DNA from: Bifidobacterium crudilactis
GTDB lineage: Bacteria; Actinomycetota; Actinomycetes; Actinomycetales; Bifidobacteriaceae
Assembly (NCBI RefSeq): GCF_000738005.1
Contig: NZ_JHAL01000002.1
Coordinates: 928,634 to 992,633, forward strand
Direction: 5' to 3'
Length of the DNA: 64,000 bases
In this document: piece by piece, positions 28,231 to 36,873 of the stretch
Numbering within the stretch: the first letter of the stretch is position 1
Layout: each line of letters opens with the position of its first letter
Position numbers and translations under genes: made by a program
The notes under the pieces: generated by a model
The model's input: only the letters and a program-made list of their open reading frames with translations
Databases searched by the model: none
Told to the model about the DNA's origin: nothing

Positions 28231-28509
28231 GTCGAACCCCCCTCAATCGCAGAGGACAAACGCCCACTGTACTTGTTAAATTACACATGTGTGACTAGAT
28301 AAAGTCAAATTCTCAGCTGTGTCAATACTCACATTTGCGAGATTTCGTGTTATATGGCAAATGTGCGCATTATGGGCAACTTCGCCCTCTATCAGCATCT
28401 ATTCAGACTCCCGAATGGTACATAACATACAATCTAAGGGTTTATATAGTCGAGAGACTTCGTTTGCATGGATGAATGCCACGTCTGTGTTATGTCAGGA
28501 GGCGCAAGA
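28231..28509. promoter_or_regulatory. Divergent promoter region whiB2/LCP1
   Basis: 279 AT-rich bases between divergent genes. Two palindromic signals are visible: TTACACATGTGTGA near 28283 and the inverted pair CACATTTGC/GCAAATGTG at 28330-28338 and 28357-28365. TATATAGT near 28444 and CATACAAT near 28428 resemble -10 boxes for the rightward gene. The regulator is not known; WhiB autoregulation is possible. Confidence 0.5.
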
Positions 28510-29943
28510 GTGACGTCACGGACCACCCGGAATGCGAAACTGCCTAATGTCAGTGGAGGCAGTTCCTCCAAACCCAAGCACAGCCACGGCTACATCTCAC
28601 AGCACCGTGCACTGAGCGTCGTGGTCTCCGTCCTCCTTGCCGTATTGGCCTTCGGCGGCACCTTCGCGGCGGCGACGTATCTGGATATTGACGGACTCAT
28701 CCATGAAAAATCCATTCCCGTCCTCTCAAAAAACGGAGACAAGGAATCCCCAACCACAGTCGATGAGTATGCGGGCAAAACACTGAACATTCTGATATTG
28801 GGACAGGATTCACGATCTGGTGCGGAAAACGCCTCCATCGGCGGGGCCGATTCATCCACCGTCGAGAACCACCAGTCAGACACAGCAATGGTCATGCAGA
28901 TTTCTGCCGACCGGTCATATATCAATCTGGTCTCGATTCCCAGAGACTCGCTCGTGAACGCCCCCAGCTGCCAGACGACCAAGGGGACGGTACCTGCACG
29001 GTACAACGTCATGTTCAACTCCATCTTCGCCACCGGATACTCCACAGGAGGAGACATCGCCTCGGCTGCGAGCTGCACGCTGACGGCGGTCAACGCGCTG
29101 ACCGGACTGGATATCAGCAACTTCATCGTCGTCGATTTCAGCGGGCTGAAAAGCATGATCGATGCCATAGGCGGAGTAGACGTGTGCATTGCCCAGGACG
29201 TTTCCGACAAATACACCAATCTCACCCTGTCGAAGGGCTACCAGCATCTTTCGGGACTTCAGGCCACGCAATACGCCAGGATGCGGCACGGAACCGGCAC
29301 CGACGGGTCTGACATCATGCGCACCACACGACAGCAGTATCTGGTTAAAGCACTGCTCAATGAGGCCTTGTCGAAGAATCTGCTGACGAACTCGTCACAG
29401 CTCTACCAGCTTTCGAAAGCGGCAATCTCGTCCCTGCAGCTCAGCGAGGGACTGGCAAGCACCACCGGTCTCGCCGGTCTGGCCATGAGCCTGTCCAAAA
29501 TCAACTCCTCTCACATCTATGCGCAGACCATCCCCATCAAAGCTGCGCCTTCGGACCCCAACCGTGTGGTCTGGTCGAGTTCCGCAAAAGAGGTCTGGGC
29601 CAAGTTCCAGCAGGCCATCCCATTGACGCAGAGCACGGCAGGCACAAGCACTCCGAGCGCTTCGGCATCGGCCTCCTCGTCAGCCTCGGCAGACAGCTCA
29701 GCATCAAGCAGCGCCTCGGCGAGCACCGAAGCATCGTCGAGCAGCTCGGCAAGCGCCTCATCGAGCGTCAACGCCAAGACCGGACTGATCACCGATGCAT
29801 CCGGCCAGTTGATAGACCCGGCGACCGGCGGCATCGTCGACCCAGAGACCGGAACGATACGCGATGCGAACACCGGCCAGTACATCGGCATCGCCGACAG
29901 GTATCTGCAGACCACGGTATGTGGCGTTCCTGCGCAGGAATAG
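28510..29943 (+). CDS. LytR-CpsA-Psr (LCP) family protein 1
   Basis: 477 residues. A short cytoplasmic N-terminus, one membrane helix (about residues 35-56), then the LCP catalytic domain: LNILILGQDSRSG, SDTAMVMQI, VSIPRDSLV and YARMRHGTGTDGSDIMRTTRQ supply the Asp and Arg residues that bind the polyprenyl pyrophosphate. These enzymes attach polysaccharide or teichoic-type polymers to peptidoglycan. After residue 370 comes a Ser/Ala-rich low-complexity linker, then a repeated D-P-x-T-G motif (IDPATGGIVDPETGTI). GTG 28510 is taken because AGGAGGCGCAAGA precedes it; an ATG at 28468 lacks such a site. Confidence 0.93.
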   Translation: MTSRTTRNAKLPNVSGGSSSKPKHSHGYISQHRALSVVVSVLLAVLAFGGTFAAATYLDIDGLIHEKSIPVLSKNGDKESPTTVDEYAGKTLNILILGQDSRSGAENASIGGADSSTVENHQSDTAMVMQISADRSYINLVSIPRDSLVNAPSCQTTKGTVPARYNVMFNSIFATGYSTGGDIASAASCTLTAVNALTGLDISNFIVVDFSGLKSMIDAIGGVDVCIAQDVSDKYTNLTLSKGYQHLSGLQATQYARMRHGTGTDGSDIMRTTRQQYLVKALLNEALSKNLLTNSSQLYQLSKAAISSLQLSEGLASTTGLAGLAMSLSKINSSHIYAQTIPIKAAPSDPNRVVWSSSAKEVWAKFQQAIPLTQSTAGTSTPSASASASSSASADSSASSSASASTEASSSSSASASSSVNAKTGLITDASGQLIDPATGGIVDPETGTIRDANTGQYIGIADRYLQTTVCGVPAQE

Positions 29944-30012
29944 CACCCCCAACACCACCCACACACTGCACTGTGTTATTTGTTTCTGCAGAGTCTTTAC
30001 GACGGAGGTTAC

Positions 30013-31350
30013 ATGGTGCAGGAATCCGGTGATAACGAAACATGGGACAACCCTCCCAGTTTCATGCCTTCACGTGGCACAGGGCATCCGGCGATGCACA
30101 GGCCTGCCACGGACGGCTCGGCATCCGAACCACCGAGCTTTTCTCCGCGCCACAGATCGAGCACGCAGGGAAGCTCGCCATCCCCCGCACGACGTCCGCA
30201 ACGCACAAGCGGCTCATCCCGTGTCATCGGTACAGGGAATACCCCATCCTCGAGCAGGGCACGTGCGAACTCCACGAATCTCAGCGGCAGAGGCAACGGC
30301 ACCTATGCCAAAACCTCCAATACCCGCAGTCATGATGCCCATGGCCGAACGGCGTCGGCAAAACCCTCGGCCCTCAAATCCTCAAACAAGTCGCATCCCA
30401 AGAAGCACGGCGCAGGCAGAATCATCAGCCGCATTCTGGTGGTGCTCATCATCCTCTTCGCCCTGCTGGGCATCGGCTTGTGGAGCTGGGTGAACGGGCA
30501 GCTTAACAAAAAGGACATGCTCACCGACGCCGCCGATACTCCGGCATCAACCTGGCTGATTCTTGGGTCGGACGAGCGCGACGGCACCTCAGGAACAGGC
30601 ACGACGGCAGACGCTCCAGGATTCCGCACCGACACCATCCTGGTGCTCACGAAGCCGAAAAGCGGCCCCAGCTCGCTGATTTCGATACCACGAGACTCCT
30701 TCGTCACCACGCATAACACCAATGTGAAAATCAATGCGGTCGCGGAACTCTTCGGCTACAAAGCACTTGTGGAGCAGGTGGAGACCATCAGCGGCCAGAA
30801 AATCGACCATGTCACGATGATCAAGTTCGGCGGGCTGGAAAAGGTCGTCGACGCACTTGGCGGGGTTGAACTCTGCTACGACAGCACGGTGAAGGACGCG
30901 TATTCCGGACTGGACTGGACCGCTGGATGCCATATCGCGGACGGTGCCACGGCCCTGGCCTTCTCACGTATGAGGTATTCGGACCCCCAGGGTGATTTCG
31001 GACGAGCGAAACGCCAGCGGCAGGTCATAGCCGCCATTGTGTCGAAGGCCAGCAAACCCTCGACGCTGATGAACATTTCGGGCACGAAGAAGCTAGCCAC
31101 CGCCGCGCTGTCGGCCATCGTCGTCGACGACAAGACGAATCCATGGACTCTGCTGCAGATGGCCCTCGCGTTCAAGGCGGCATCGGGTGGCGAAGGGGTC
31201 ACCGGAAGCGTGTATTGGACCGACCCGGATTACTATCCAGGCGGCGGAGTCGGCTCCACAGTGAAGCTCGACAAGAACCGCAATCTCACCTTGTTCGCCC
31301 AACTCGCGAACGGAGCCCACGCAGCGGGCACCGTAGGCGGTCAGGACTAA
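30013..31350 (+). CDS. LytR-CpsA-Psr (LCP) family protein 2
   Basis: 445 residues. The first 135 are polar, Ser/Arg/Gly-rich and likely disordered in the cytoplasm; a membrane helix (ILVVLIILFALLGIGLW) follows, then an LCP domain with WLILGSDERDG, FRTDTILVLTK, SIPRDSFV, and FSRMRYSDPQGDFGRAKRQRQ. It differs from the preceding LCP by its long N-terminus and lack of a C-terminal Ser-rich tail, so it is not a recent duplicate. ATG 30013 follows GGAGGTTAC. 69 bases separate the two LCP genes. Confidence 0.93.
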   Translation: MVQESGDNETWDNPPSFMPSRGTGHPAMHRPATDGSASEPPSFSPRHRSSTQGSSPSPARRPQRTSGSSRVIGTGNTPSSSRARANSTNLSGRGNGTYAKTSNTRSHDAHGRTASAKPSALKSSNKSHPKKHGAGRIISRILVVLIILFALLGIGLWSWVNGQLNKKDMLTDAADTPASTWLILGSDERDGTSGTGTTADAPGFRTDTILVLTKPKSGPSSLISIPRDSFVTTHNTNVKINAVAELFGYKALVEQVETISGQKIDHVTMIKFGGLEKVVDALGGVELCYDSTVKDAYSGLDWTAGCHIADGATALAFSRMRYSDPQGDFGRAKRQRQVIAAIVSKASKPSTLMNISGTKKLATAALSAIVVDDKTNPWTLLQMALAFKAASGGEGVTGSVYWTDPDYYPGGGVGSTVKLDKNRNLTLFAQLANGAHAAGTVGGQD

Positions 31351-31477
31351 CCGCACCAGATCCTGCCTGGCCTCCGTCTTCGTTCGCTGTCTACGGCCAC
31401 ACGCATGCACATCGAGACTGTGGCGGGCACATCGGCGCACAGTCGGTACAGCTGGCTGCCTGTCGCACCTCGGTTAG

Positions 31478-33589
31478 GTGACAATGCAATGCATGACCTC
31501 CTCATACCGACGCAGAAAAGCCCCTCTCGGGGGTACCGATGACTCACCGGCTTCGAACACGACCACGGCCAACGCCGCCGCTGAGAGCCGTCCTGTTCAT
31601 CCTTCGACAGGTACATCAGTACTATACGGGGCGCTGCCGCTTCTCAGTCAGCTGCTGATTCTGATGTATGCGGTGCACCAGGGACATTGGATTATGGCGG
31701 TCACCGGCTTACCGGTGATATGCGGATATCTTGCACAGCTGATTCCCTCCGCTCACTCCACGGGAGGTGCAAAGCATTCTGCCTCCGACTCCGAAACCAC
31801 GGTCGTGGGCGTCTCGGATTCCCCTGGTGCGGAATCGGACCAGAGCACGCAGAACGAGGCGCGCGTCACTGACATCCCTCTCGGCAGTTTCTACGAGGAA
31901 CTTGGTTTGAGCCCGTTTACCACAGACTCGCAACTCTGGCGTCGACTTGTGGGCTTATGGATGGGCTCCTGCGATGTCGGCGCTGCTGGACTCTCCGCAA
32001 CACCTGTTCCCATCGAAACCGACCATGCGGTGCCACTCGGCATGACCTCCTGCGGGAGCCTTGACATCAGTCTGCCAAAGCATGGTCCGCACGCCATGGT
32101 GGCAGGAACAACGGGCTCTGGGAAATCGGTGCTGCTGCATCATTGGTGTCTCGCCCTGGCGGCTCGTCACTCGCCGCGCGCTCTGAATCTGGTGCTACTC
32201 GATTTCAAAGGAGGTGCGACCTTCCGCACGCTCTCCCATCTGCCACACACGGTAGGATGCGTTTCCGACCTGGATCTGTCGCACGCGCTTCGGGCCCTGA
32301 ACGGCATCGAAGCGGAACTGAGACGCCGTGAACTGCTGTTGCACCGTCTTCAGGTTTCATCCTATGAGGAACTCAAGAACCCTCCTGCTCGGGTGGTAAT
32401 CGTCGTGGACGAGTTTCACGCCCTCCACCAGCAACTGCCCGATGCCGAGGAGCGGCTTGGACGCATCGCATCCCTGGGCCGTTCGCTGGGTATGCATATC
32501 ATCCTGAGCACCCAGCATCCTCTCGGACAGATAAGCTCCCAGATCAAGGCGAATATCGCGCTGCGTATCTGCCTGCGTATGCAGGATGCCATGCAATCCA
32601 TAGATGTTCTCGGTGACGCCATTGCAACGGAACTTCCCGGAACAGCAGCGGGCTACGCCTACTGCCGTGACGCGAACGGTCTTCATGTGTTCAGAGGATT
32701 GACTGTTCGCCAGCCCGAACGCCTGATACTCGCCATGAACACGGCGTGCCGTTTCCTCCGCCATAACCGTCCGCAGGAGCTGTTCACTCCCCCGCTCCCG
32801 CATCTGCTCCACGCCGATATGCTCCTAGATGTCGATTCGTCGACGACCGACGGCAGCACGCAGGCCAAGGTACCCACCGCCAGAATCGGTCTGCAGGACG
32901 ACGGTATGAGGACGAGACTTTGCACCTTACGCTTCGACGGTCTCAACGTCGCGGTCATCGGACCGCCCGGCAGCGGCAAAAGCTCTCTGCTTGCGGTCAT
33001 CGCCGCAGAGTTGCGCAAGCAGGAAGGCGTCGACGTCACCAACATCGAGGACTATGACGCCATTGCCGGAACAATCCGTGCCATACCCACTCACACCAAC
33101 GACGCAATCGCTTCAGACGGCGTTCCCAAGCCGCAATCGCCGACGTGCTTGCAACGACCAGACGAAGTCATCATCGGCGAATTCCACGCATCCACTCAGC
33201 ATTCGACCTCGCGCAGAAGATTCACCGTCATACTGATAGATACGGCGAGTGACGTCTCTCATCGTTTCGACCATCCGCTGGCATCGGCAGGTGTTCAGCG
33301 TGTCCTGCAATCGGATGATGTCAGCGTGGTATTCACGTGCGAGAGCATGTCACAGCTACCCAGAAGCGAGAGTTTTCCATGGCGCATCGTCTTCCCCACC
33401 GGCGAACACGACAGGGACGTGATGTCCGGTATCCCTCGATGCCTGTTGTCCGTGATGCGCAAAGATGAGTTCGGACTGCCTGGCCGCGGCTTCATCATGA
33501 GGAACGGCAACGCCGTTGCCTTGCAGTGTGTGGGCTTTGCCCGGCCGGGTGAACGGCCGTCATCAGCCGTTGCATTGGAGCTTGAATGA
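31478..33589 (+). CDS. EccC/FtsK-like membrane ATPase with two P-loop domains
   Basis: 703 residues. Two membrane helices (about 48-88), then an FtsK/SpoIIIE-type ATPase with Walker A GTTGSGKS (K216), VLLDFKGGATF, Walker B VVIVVDEFH (D311, E312) and LSTQHPLGQISSQIKANI. A second ATPase domain has Walker A GPPGSGKSS (K501) but a Walker B of LIDTAS (D588, no Glu), so it is likely regulatory. That plan is the type VII secretion ATPase EccC/EssC rather than the DNA translocase FtsK (no gamma domain). No WXG100 substrate or other ESX gene is visible in the window. The start could also be ATG 31484 or 31493. Confidence 0.85.
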   Translation: MTMQCMTSSYRRRKAPLGGTDDSPASNTTTANAAAESRPVHPSTGTSVLYGALPLLSQLLILMYAVHQGHWIMAVTGLPVICGYLAQLIPSAHSTGGAKHSASDSETTVVGVSDSPGAESDQSTQNEARVTDIPLGSFYEELGLSPFTTDSQLWRRLVGLWMGSCDVGAAGLSATPVPIETDHAVPLGMTSCGSLDISLPKHGPHAMVAGTTGSGKSVLLHHWCLALAARHSPRALNLVLLDFKGGATFRTLSHLPHTVGCVSDLDLSHALRALNGIEAELRRRELLLHRLQVSSYEELKNPPARVVIVVDEFHALHQQLPDAEERLGRIASLGRSLGMHIILSTQHPLGQISSQIKANIALRICLRMQDAMQSIDVLGDAIATELPGTAAGYAYCRDANGLHVFRGLTVRQPERLILAMNTACRFLRHNRPQELFTPPLPHLLHADMLLDVDSSTTDGSTQAKVPTARIGLQDDGMRTRLCTLRFDGLNVAVIGPPGSGKSSLLAVIAAELRKQEGVDVTNIEDYDAIAGTIRAIPTHTNDAIASDGVPKPQSPTCLQRPDEVIIGEFHASTQHSTSRRRFTVILIDTASDVSHRFDHPLASAGVQRVLQSDDVSVVFTCESMSQLPRSESFPWRIVFPTGEHDRDVMSGIPRCLLSVMRKDEFGLPGRGFIMRNGNAVALQCVGFARPGERPSSAVALELE

Positions 33590-33722
33590 AGTGTCTCCGA
33601 GGCCGGCGGAATCCTTCGCCGAGCACGCACAGCCCGCCTTAGGTCTTGAAAAGTCGCCATTTTCGTGCTTTCCTATGTAAGGACTCGGATTTGCCGGGTA
33701 ATGAAAGCGAAAGAAGGCGACA

Positions 33723-34001
33723 ATGAGTAGTGCTTTTGATTGGCGCGCCAAGGCAGCATGCCGCGATAAGGATCCCGAGCTCTTCTTCCCGGTCGGAAAC
33801 ACCGGAGCTGCGTATCAGCAGATCGAAGAGGCGAAGGCCGTATGCCGTACCTGCAAGGTCATTGACGCGTGTTTGAAATGCGCCCTTGACACGAACCAGG
33901 ATTACGGCGTGTGGGGTGGCCTGAGCGAGGATGAACGTCGTGCGCTCAAACGTCGGGCCATGCGTGCTCGTCGCTCACAGGCGATGCAGATGCAAGCCTG
34001 A
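33723..34001 (+). CDS. whiB1: WhiB1-like transcriptional regulator
   Basis: 92 residues. Compact WhiB protein with C13, C41, C44 and C50 for the Fe-S cluster (AACRDKDPELFFP and AVCRTCKVIDAC), an extra C53, YGVWGG and a strongly basic end (RRALKRRAMRARRSQ). The short N-terminus and DWRAKAACRDKDPELFFPVG fit WhiB1, which is nitric-oxide sensitive in mycobacteria. Preceded by AAAGAAGGCGACA. Followed by a strong terminator, so it is monocistronic. Confidence 0.92.
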   Translation: MSSAFDWRAKAACRDKDPELFFPVGNTGAAYQQIEEAKAVCRTCKVIDACLKCALDTNQDYGVWGGLSEDERRALKRRAMRARRSQAMQMQA

Positions 34002-34022
34002 TACGCACAGCAGAGCAATGCC

Positions 34023-34065
34023 GATTAGGGCCGTGGGCCGCCGATGGCGGTTCACGGCCCTAATC
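34023..34065 (+). terminator. Terminator after whiB1
   Basis: Perfect 13-bp stem GATTAGGGCCGTG with its complement, enclosing an inner GCCGCC/GGCGGT pair, 21 bases after the whiB1 stop. Weak T content afterwards (CATATAAG). Confidence 0.75.
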
Positions 34066-34082
34066 ATATAAGCGGCGAATGA

Positions 34083-34153
34083 GATAACTGCACTAAAAGG
34101 ACAGTAATTCGGGTGGATTGTTACCGAATTACTGTCCTTTTAGTGCAGTTATC
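34083..34153. repeat. R1 palindromic repeat, copy d
   Basis: The longest arms of the family: 30 bp perfect (34083-34112 and 34124-34153; arm starts GATAACTGCACTAAAAGGAC) and only an 11-nt loop. It lies between the convergent whiB1 and pdtaS genes. Confidence 0.9.
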
Positions 34154-34185
34154 TTCCAGAAGACCTCTCCGACACTGAAAACGGA

Positions 34186-35679
34186 CTACACCGCAGACTC
34201 CTGCGCTGCGCGCAGTTTCATGTTCAGCACCACCCTGGTGCCGCCTTCACGCCTTGGCTCCCATCGCACCGAGCCTCCGAAATCGTTGGTGACGAAGGTG
34301 TTGATGATCTGCGTACCCAGGCCCGAACCACTGCTGCGAGCCAGGCCACCCGCCGACTCCGAACTGTATCCATTCCCGTCATCCTCGACGACCACGCTGA
34401 GATTGTTTCCTCCACGGCCTACGGATATGGTGATGTTGCCCTCGTCCCTACCTTCGAAGCCGTGCTCCACGGCATTGGTCACCAGCTCCGTAAGCACCAG
34501 TGACAACGGTGTGGCATCCTGTGCAGGCATCATACCGAACTTGCCCATGAAGGAGATGCGGATATGCTGTTCCTGCGTGGTCGCCAGGTCCACGCTCATC
34601 TTCAGCAGACTCGAAATGACCTTGTCGAAGTCAACGACCTCATCGGCGGTCTGGCTCAGACCCTCATGGACCACGGCTATGGTCTGCACCCTGCGTTGAG
34701 CCTCTTCCAGCTCCTTGCGCACCTCCGGCAGCTTGGTGCGTCTTGCCTGAAGTCTCAGTAATGCGGAAACGGCCTGCAGATTGTTCTTGACCCGATGATG
34801 AATCTCGGAAATCGTGGCGTCCTTGGTCTTCAACTCCTGCTCACGTCTATGCAGCTCGGTCACATCCCTGCAGAGAATAACCGCTCCGATGCGTCCTGAA
34901 TCGTTGATCAGCGGCAGTGAGCGTATGGATACGGCCGAACGGCTCGCGTCAAGTTCGGAATCGATTGCGGCCTTGCCGCTCAGCACCAGTGGCAGGGATT
35001 CGGGAACCGGGTCGTTCTCACGAATCAGCGAGGTGCCTATCTCGCTGAGATACCGGCCTTGCATGGTGTCGATTGACCCCAGTCTTCTGAAGCAGCTGAT
35101 GGCGTTTGGCGAGGCATACCTCACGATGCCTTCGGCGCTGAGAATGATGAATCCATCCGACACCCTGGCGTTATGCCTTTGGTTCAGCACCGAATCGATG
35201 TACGGGAACTGCCCACGGGGTATCATTTCGAATAATTCCTTGCCCGCGTCGATGCTTTCCGATTCGTATCGACCATTCGACTCCCGTGTGGCCATATTGG
35301 TCTCGCGCACCACAAGTCCCAGGGTCTTGCCCTGATGCTTGACAGGAGCATAGACATCACAGACCACGGCCCTGCCTCGAGTGCGCAGCGTGTTCGAACG
35401 GTAGATGGATTCTGATTCCATGGCCGCATCGAGCTCCGCGGTAAGAGAAGGCGTGATTCTCGTACCGACGACATCCTCCGAGCGTAGTGACATCACGGTC
35501 GAAGGTCTGCACTGTTCGGCAACGACATAATGCCCGTCTCCCGTCTGCAGGACCAGCAGCAGGTCGGCAAAGCTCAGATCGGCGATGACCTGCCAGTCGG
35601 CAACCAGATGATGCAGCCACTCGCGATCTTCGTTATTGAAATCAGGGCGGGTGGCAAGGATGTGAGTGAAATCGGCCAT
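34186..35679 (-). CDS. pdtaS: PdtaS-type sensor histidine kinase
   Basis: 497 residues, cytoplasmic. An N-terminal GAF-like domain (about 20-160), a PAS domain (FIILSAEGIVRYASPNAIS, about 195-290), then HisKA_2 with EIHHRVKNNLQAVSALL (H294) and a HATPase with LVTNAVEHGFEG and RSSGSGLGTQI. This arrangement is that of PdtaS, which phosphorylates the ANTAR regulator PdtaR; a PdtaR-like gene lies about 34 kb away at the left edge. ATG 35679 is preferred (GATGGAGAGC upstream); ATGs at 35688, 35691 and 35742 are alternatives. Divergent from hemolysin III. Confidence 0.92.
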   Translation of the reverse strand: MADFTHILATRPDFNNEDREWLHHLVADWQVIADLSFADLLLVLQTGDGHYVVAEQCRPSTVMSLRSEDVVGTRITPSLTAELDAAMESESIYRSNTLRTRGRAVVCDVYAPVKHQGKTLGLVVRETNMATRESNGRYESESIDAGKELFEMIPRGQFPYIDSVLNQRHNARVSDGFIILSAEGIVRYASPNAISCFRRLGSIDTMQGRYLSEIGTSLIRENDPVPESLPLVLSGKAAIDSELDASRSAVSIRSLPLINDSGRIGAVILCRDVTELHRREQELKTKDATISEIHHRVKNNLQAVSALLRLQARRTKLPEVRKELEEAQRRVQTIAVVHEGLSQTADEVVDFDKVISSLLKMSVDLATTQEQHIRISFMGKFGMMPAQDATPLSLVLTELVTNAVEHGFEGRDEGNITISVGRGGNNLSVVVEDDGNGYSSESAGGLARSSGSGLGTQIINTFVTNDFGGSVRWEPRREGGTRVVLNMKLRAAQESAV

Positions 35680-35753
35680 GCTCTCCATCATAAGACCGGG
35701 GACCAATTTTCGAGCTTGCGCGACACTCACAGGAAAAAGCACTTATCATCCTG

Positions 35754-35790
35754 TAAGCTACGGTAACGTAGGTTACGTTACCGTAGCTTA
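35754..35790. promoter_or_regulatory. 37-bp palindrome between pdtaS and hemolysin III
   Basis: Perfect 17-bp arms TAAGCTACGGTAACGTA and TACGTTACCGTAGCTTA around GGT. It sits in the divergent promoter region, 19 bases before the hemolysin III start. Inside the arms GTAACGTA/TACGTTAC is itself near-palindromic, so several half-sites could be stacked. Probably an operator for a dimeric regulator. Confidence 0.7.
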
Positions 35791-35809
35791 GATATGAAAG
35801 GCGGCACAC

Positions 35810-36742
35810 ATGAGCGCAAGACGTCCAGAGCCTCAAACCGGCAGTGAGGACTTGGCAGAGCGCATGTCATCCCAGACGTCCACGAACTCCGGCATCCAGA
35901 AGTCCGCACACACCCACGATGCGGTGGCGCTGCAGCGCGCAACAACCATTCGCGAACGGGCGAGAATCAGAGCACAGCGCATCATCGACAAGGCCGACGC
36001 CAAAGCGTCCAGTCTCGAAGAGACCGCAGGCAGCGACACCACCTCTGAAGGGACGCCTTCAGACCCACCACGTCAGACACGAGTACGCCTTGACGTCCAT
36101 GGCCGCCCGAAGCCCTTGCTTCGCGGATGGATTCACGCGGTAACCACCCCACTGGCACTCGCCTCCGGCATCGTGCTCATCTGCCTGAGCCCCACCACCT
36201 CGCTCAAGTGGGCGTGCGCCGTGTTCATGGCCTGCTCGCTCATTCTGTTCGGCAATTCGGCTTTATACCATCTGGGCGATTGGTCGCCGAAAACAACCGA
36301 CCTGCTCAGACGAATCGACCATGTCAACATCTTCCTGCTTATCGCAGGCACGTATACTCCCGCCGCATTCGCACTCTCGCTCGCTTGGCAACGGGTCATC
36401 ATCATCGGACTGTGGTCCTGCACCGCGGTCGCCATGCTGGTCCATGTCATATGGATCAGCGCACCACGATGGCTGTACACCGTGGTCTACATCATCTTCG
36501 GCGTTTCCGGAGTAGGCTTCCTGGGATTGTTCTGGCAATCCCCCAGCGCCGGACCTGCAGTTGTCTGGCTTATCGTCGCAGGCGGCATCTGCTATATCGC
36601 AGGAGCAGTCGTATACGCCCTACGCTGGCCGAATCCATGGCCCAGGGTATTCGGATTCCATGAGATATTCCACTGCGGCACGGTTGCCGGGTACGCCTGC
36701 CACGTGGTGGCGATATTCCTCGTGGTGTGCAACATTCGGTAA
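35810..36742 (+). CDS. Hemolysin III (PAQR/YqfA) family membrane protein
   Basis: 310 residues. An unusually long cytoplasmic N-terminus of about 105 residues, charged and rich in Arg/Ala (RATTIRERARIRAQRIIDKA), precedes seven membrane segments. PAQR signatures are seen: NSALYHLGDWSPKTTDLLRRIDHVNIFLLIAGTYTP and the late FGFHEIFHCGTVAGYACH with conserved His residues; these bind metal in the superfamily. Function in bacteria is uncertain; hemolysis is a historical name. AAAGGCGGCACAC precedes ATG. Confidence 0.9.
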   Translation: MSARRPEPQTGSEDLAERMSSQTSTNSGIQKSAHTHDAVALQRATTIRERARIRAQRIIDKADAKASSLEETAGSDTTSEGTPSDPPRQTRVRLDVHGRPKPLLRGWIHAVTTPLALASGIVLICLSPTTSLKWACAVFMACSLILFGNSALYHLGDWSPKTTDLLRRIDHVNIFLLIAGTYTPAAFALSLAWQRVIIIGLWSCTAVAMLVHVIWISAPRWLYTVVYIIFGVSGVGFLGLFWQSPSAGPAVVWLIVAGGICYIAGAVVYALRWPNPWPRVFGFHEIFHCGTVAGYACHVVAIFLVVCNIR

Positions 36743-36758
36743 AGCACCCGCATAATAC

Positions 36759-36829
36759 GATAACTGCACTACAAGGACAGCTTTCGCCAAGAATTCTTAG
36801 CGTATTGCTGTCCTTGTAGTGCAGTTATC
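36759..36829. repeat. R1 palindromic repeat, copy e
   Basis: Perfect 22-bp arms beginning GATAACTGCACTACAAGGAC. Here the arm reads CTACAAGG where copies c and d read CTAAAAGG, and the opposite arm has the matching change (CCTTGTAG). It lies between the convergent hemolysin III and greA genes. Confidence 0.9.
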
Positions 36830-36873
36830 TAAGCGTATGACGCAGATGCCTTAGAGCTCTGCGGTCCGCCACC

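Noticed and set aside
31478..34001. WXG100 or other ESX substrates near the EccC-like gene
   Set aside because: No protein of about 100 residues with a central W-x-G was found in the neighbouring frames; only whiB1 is small.
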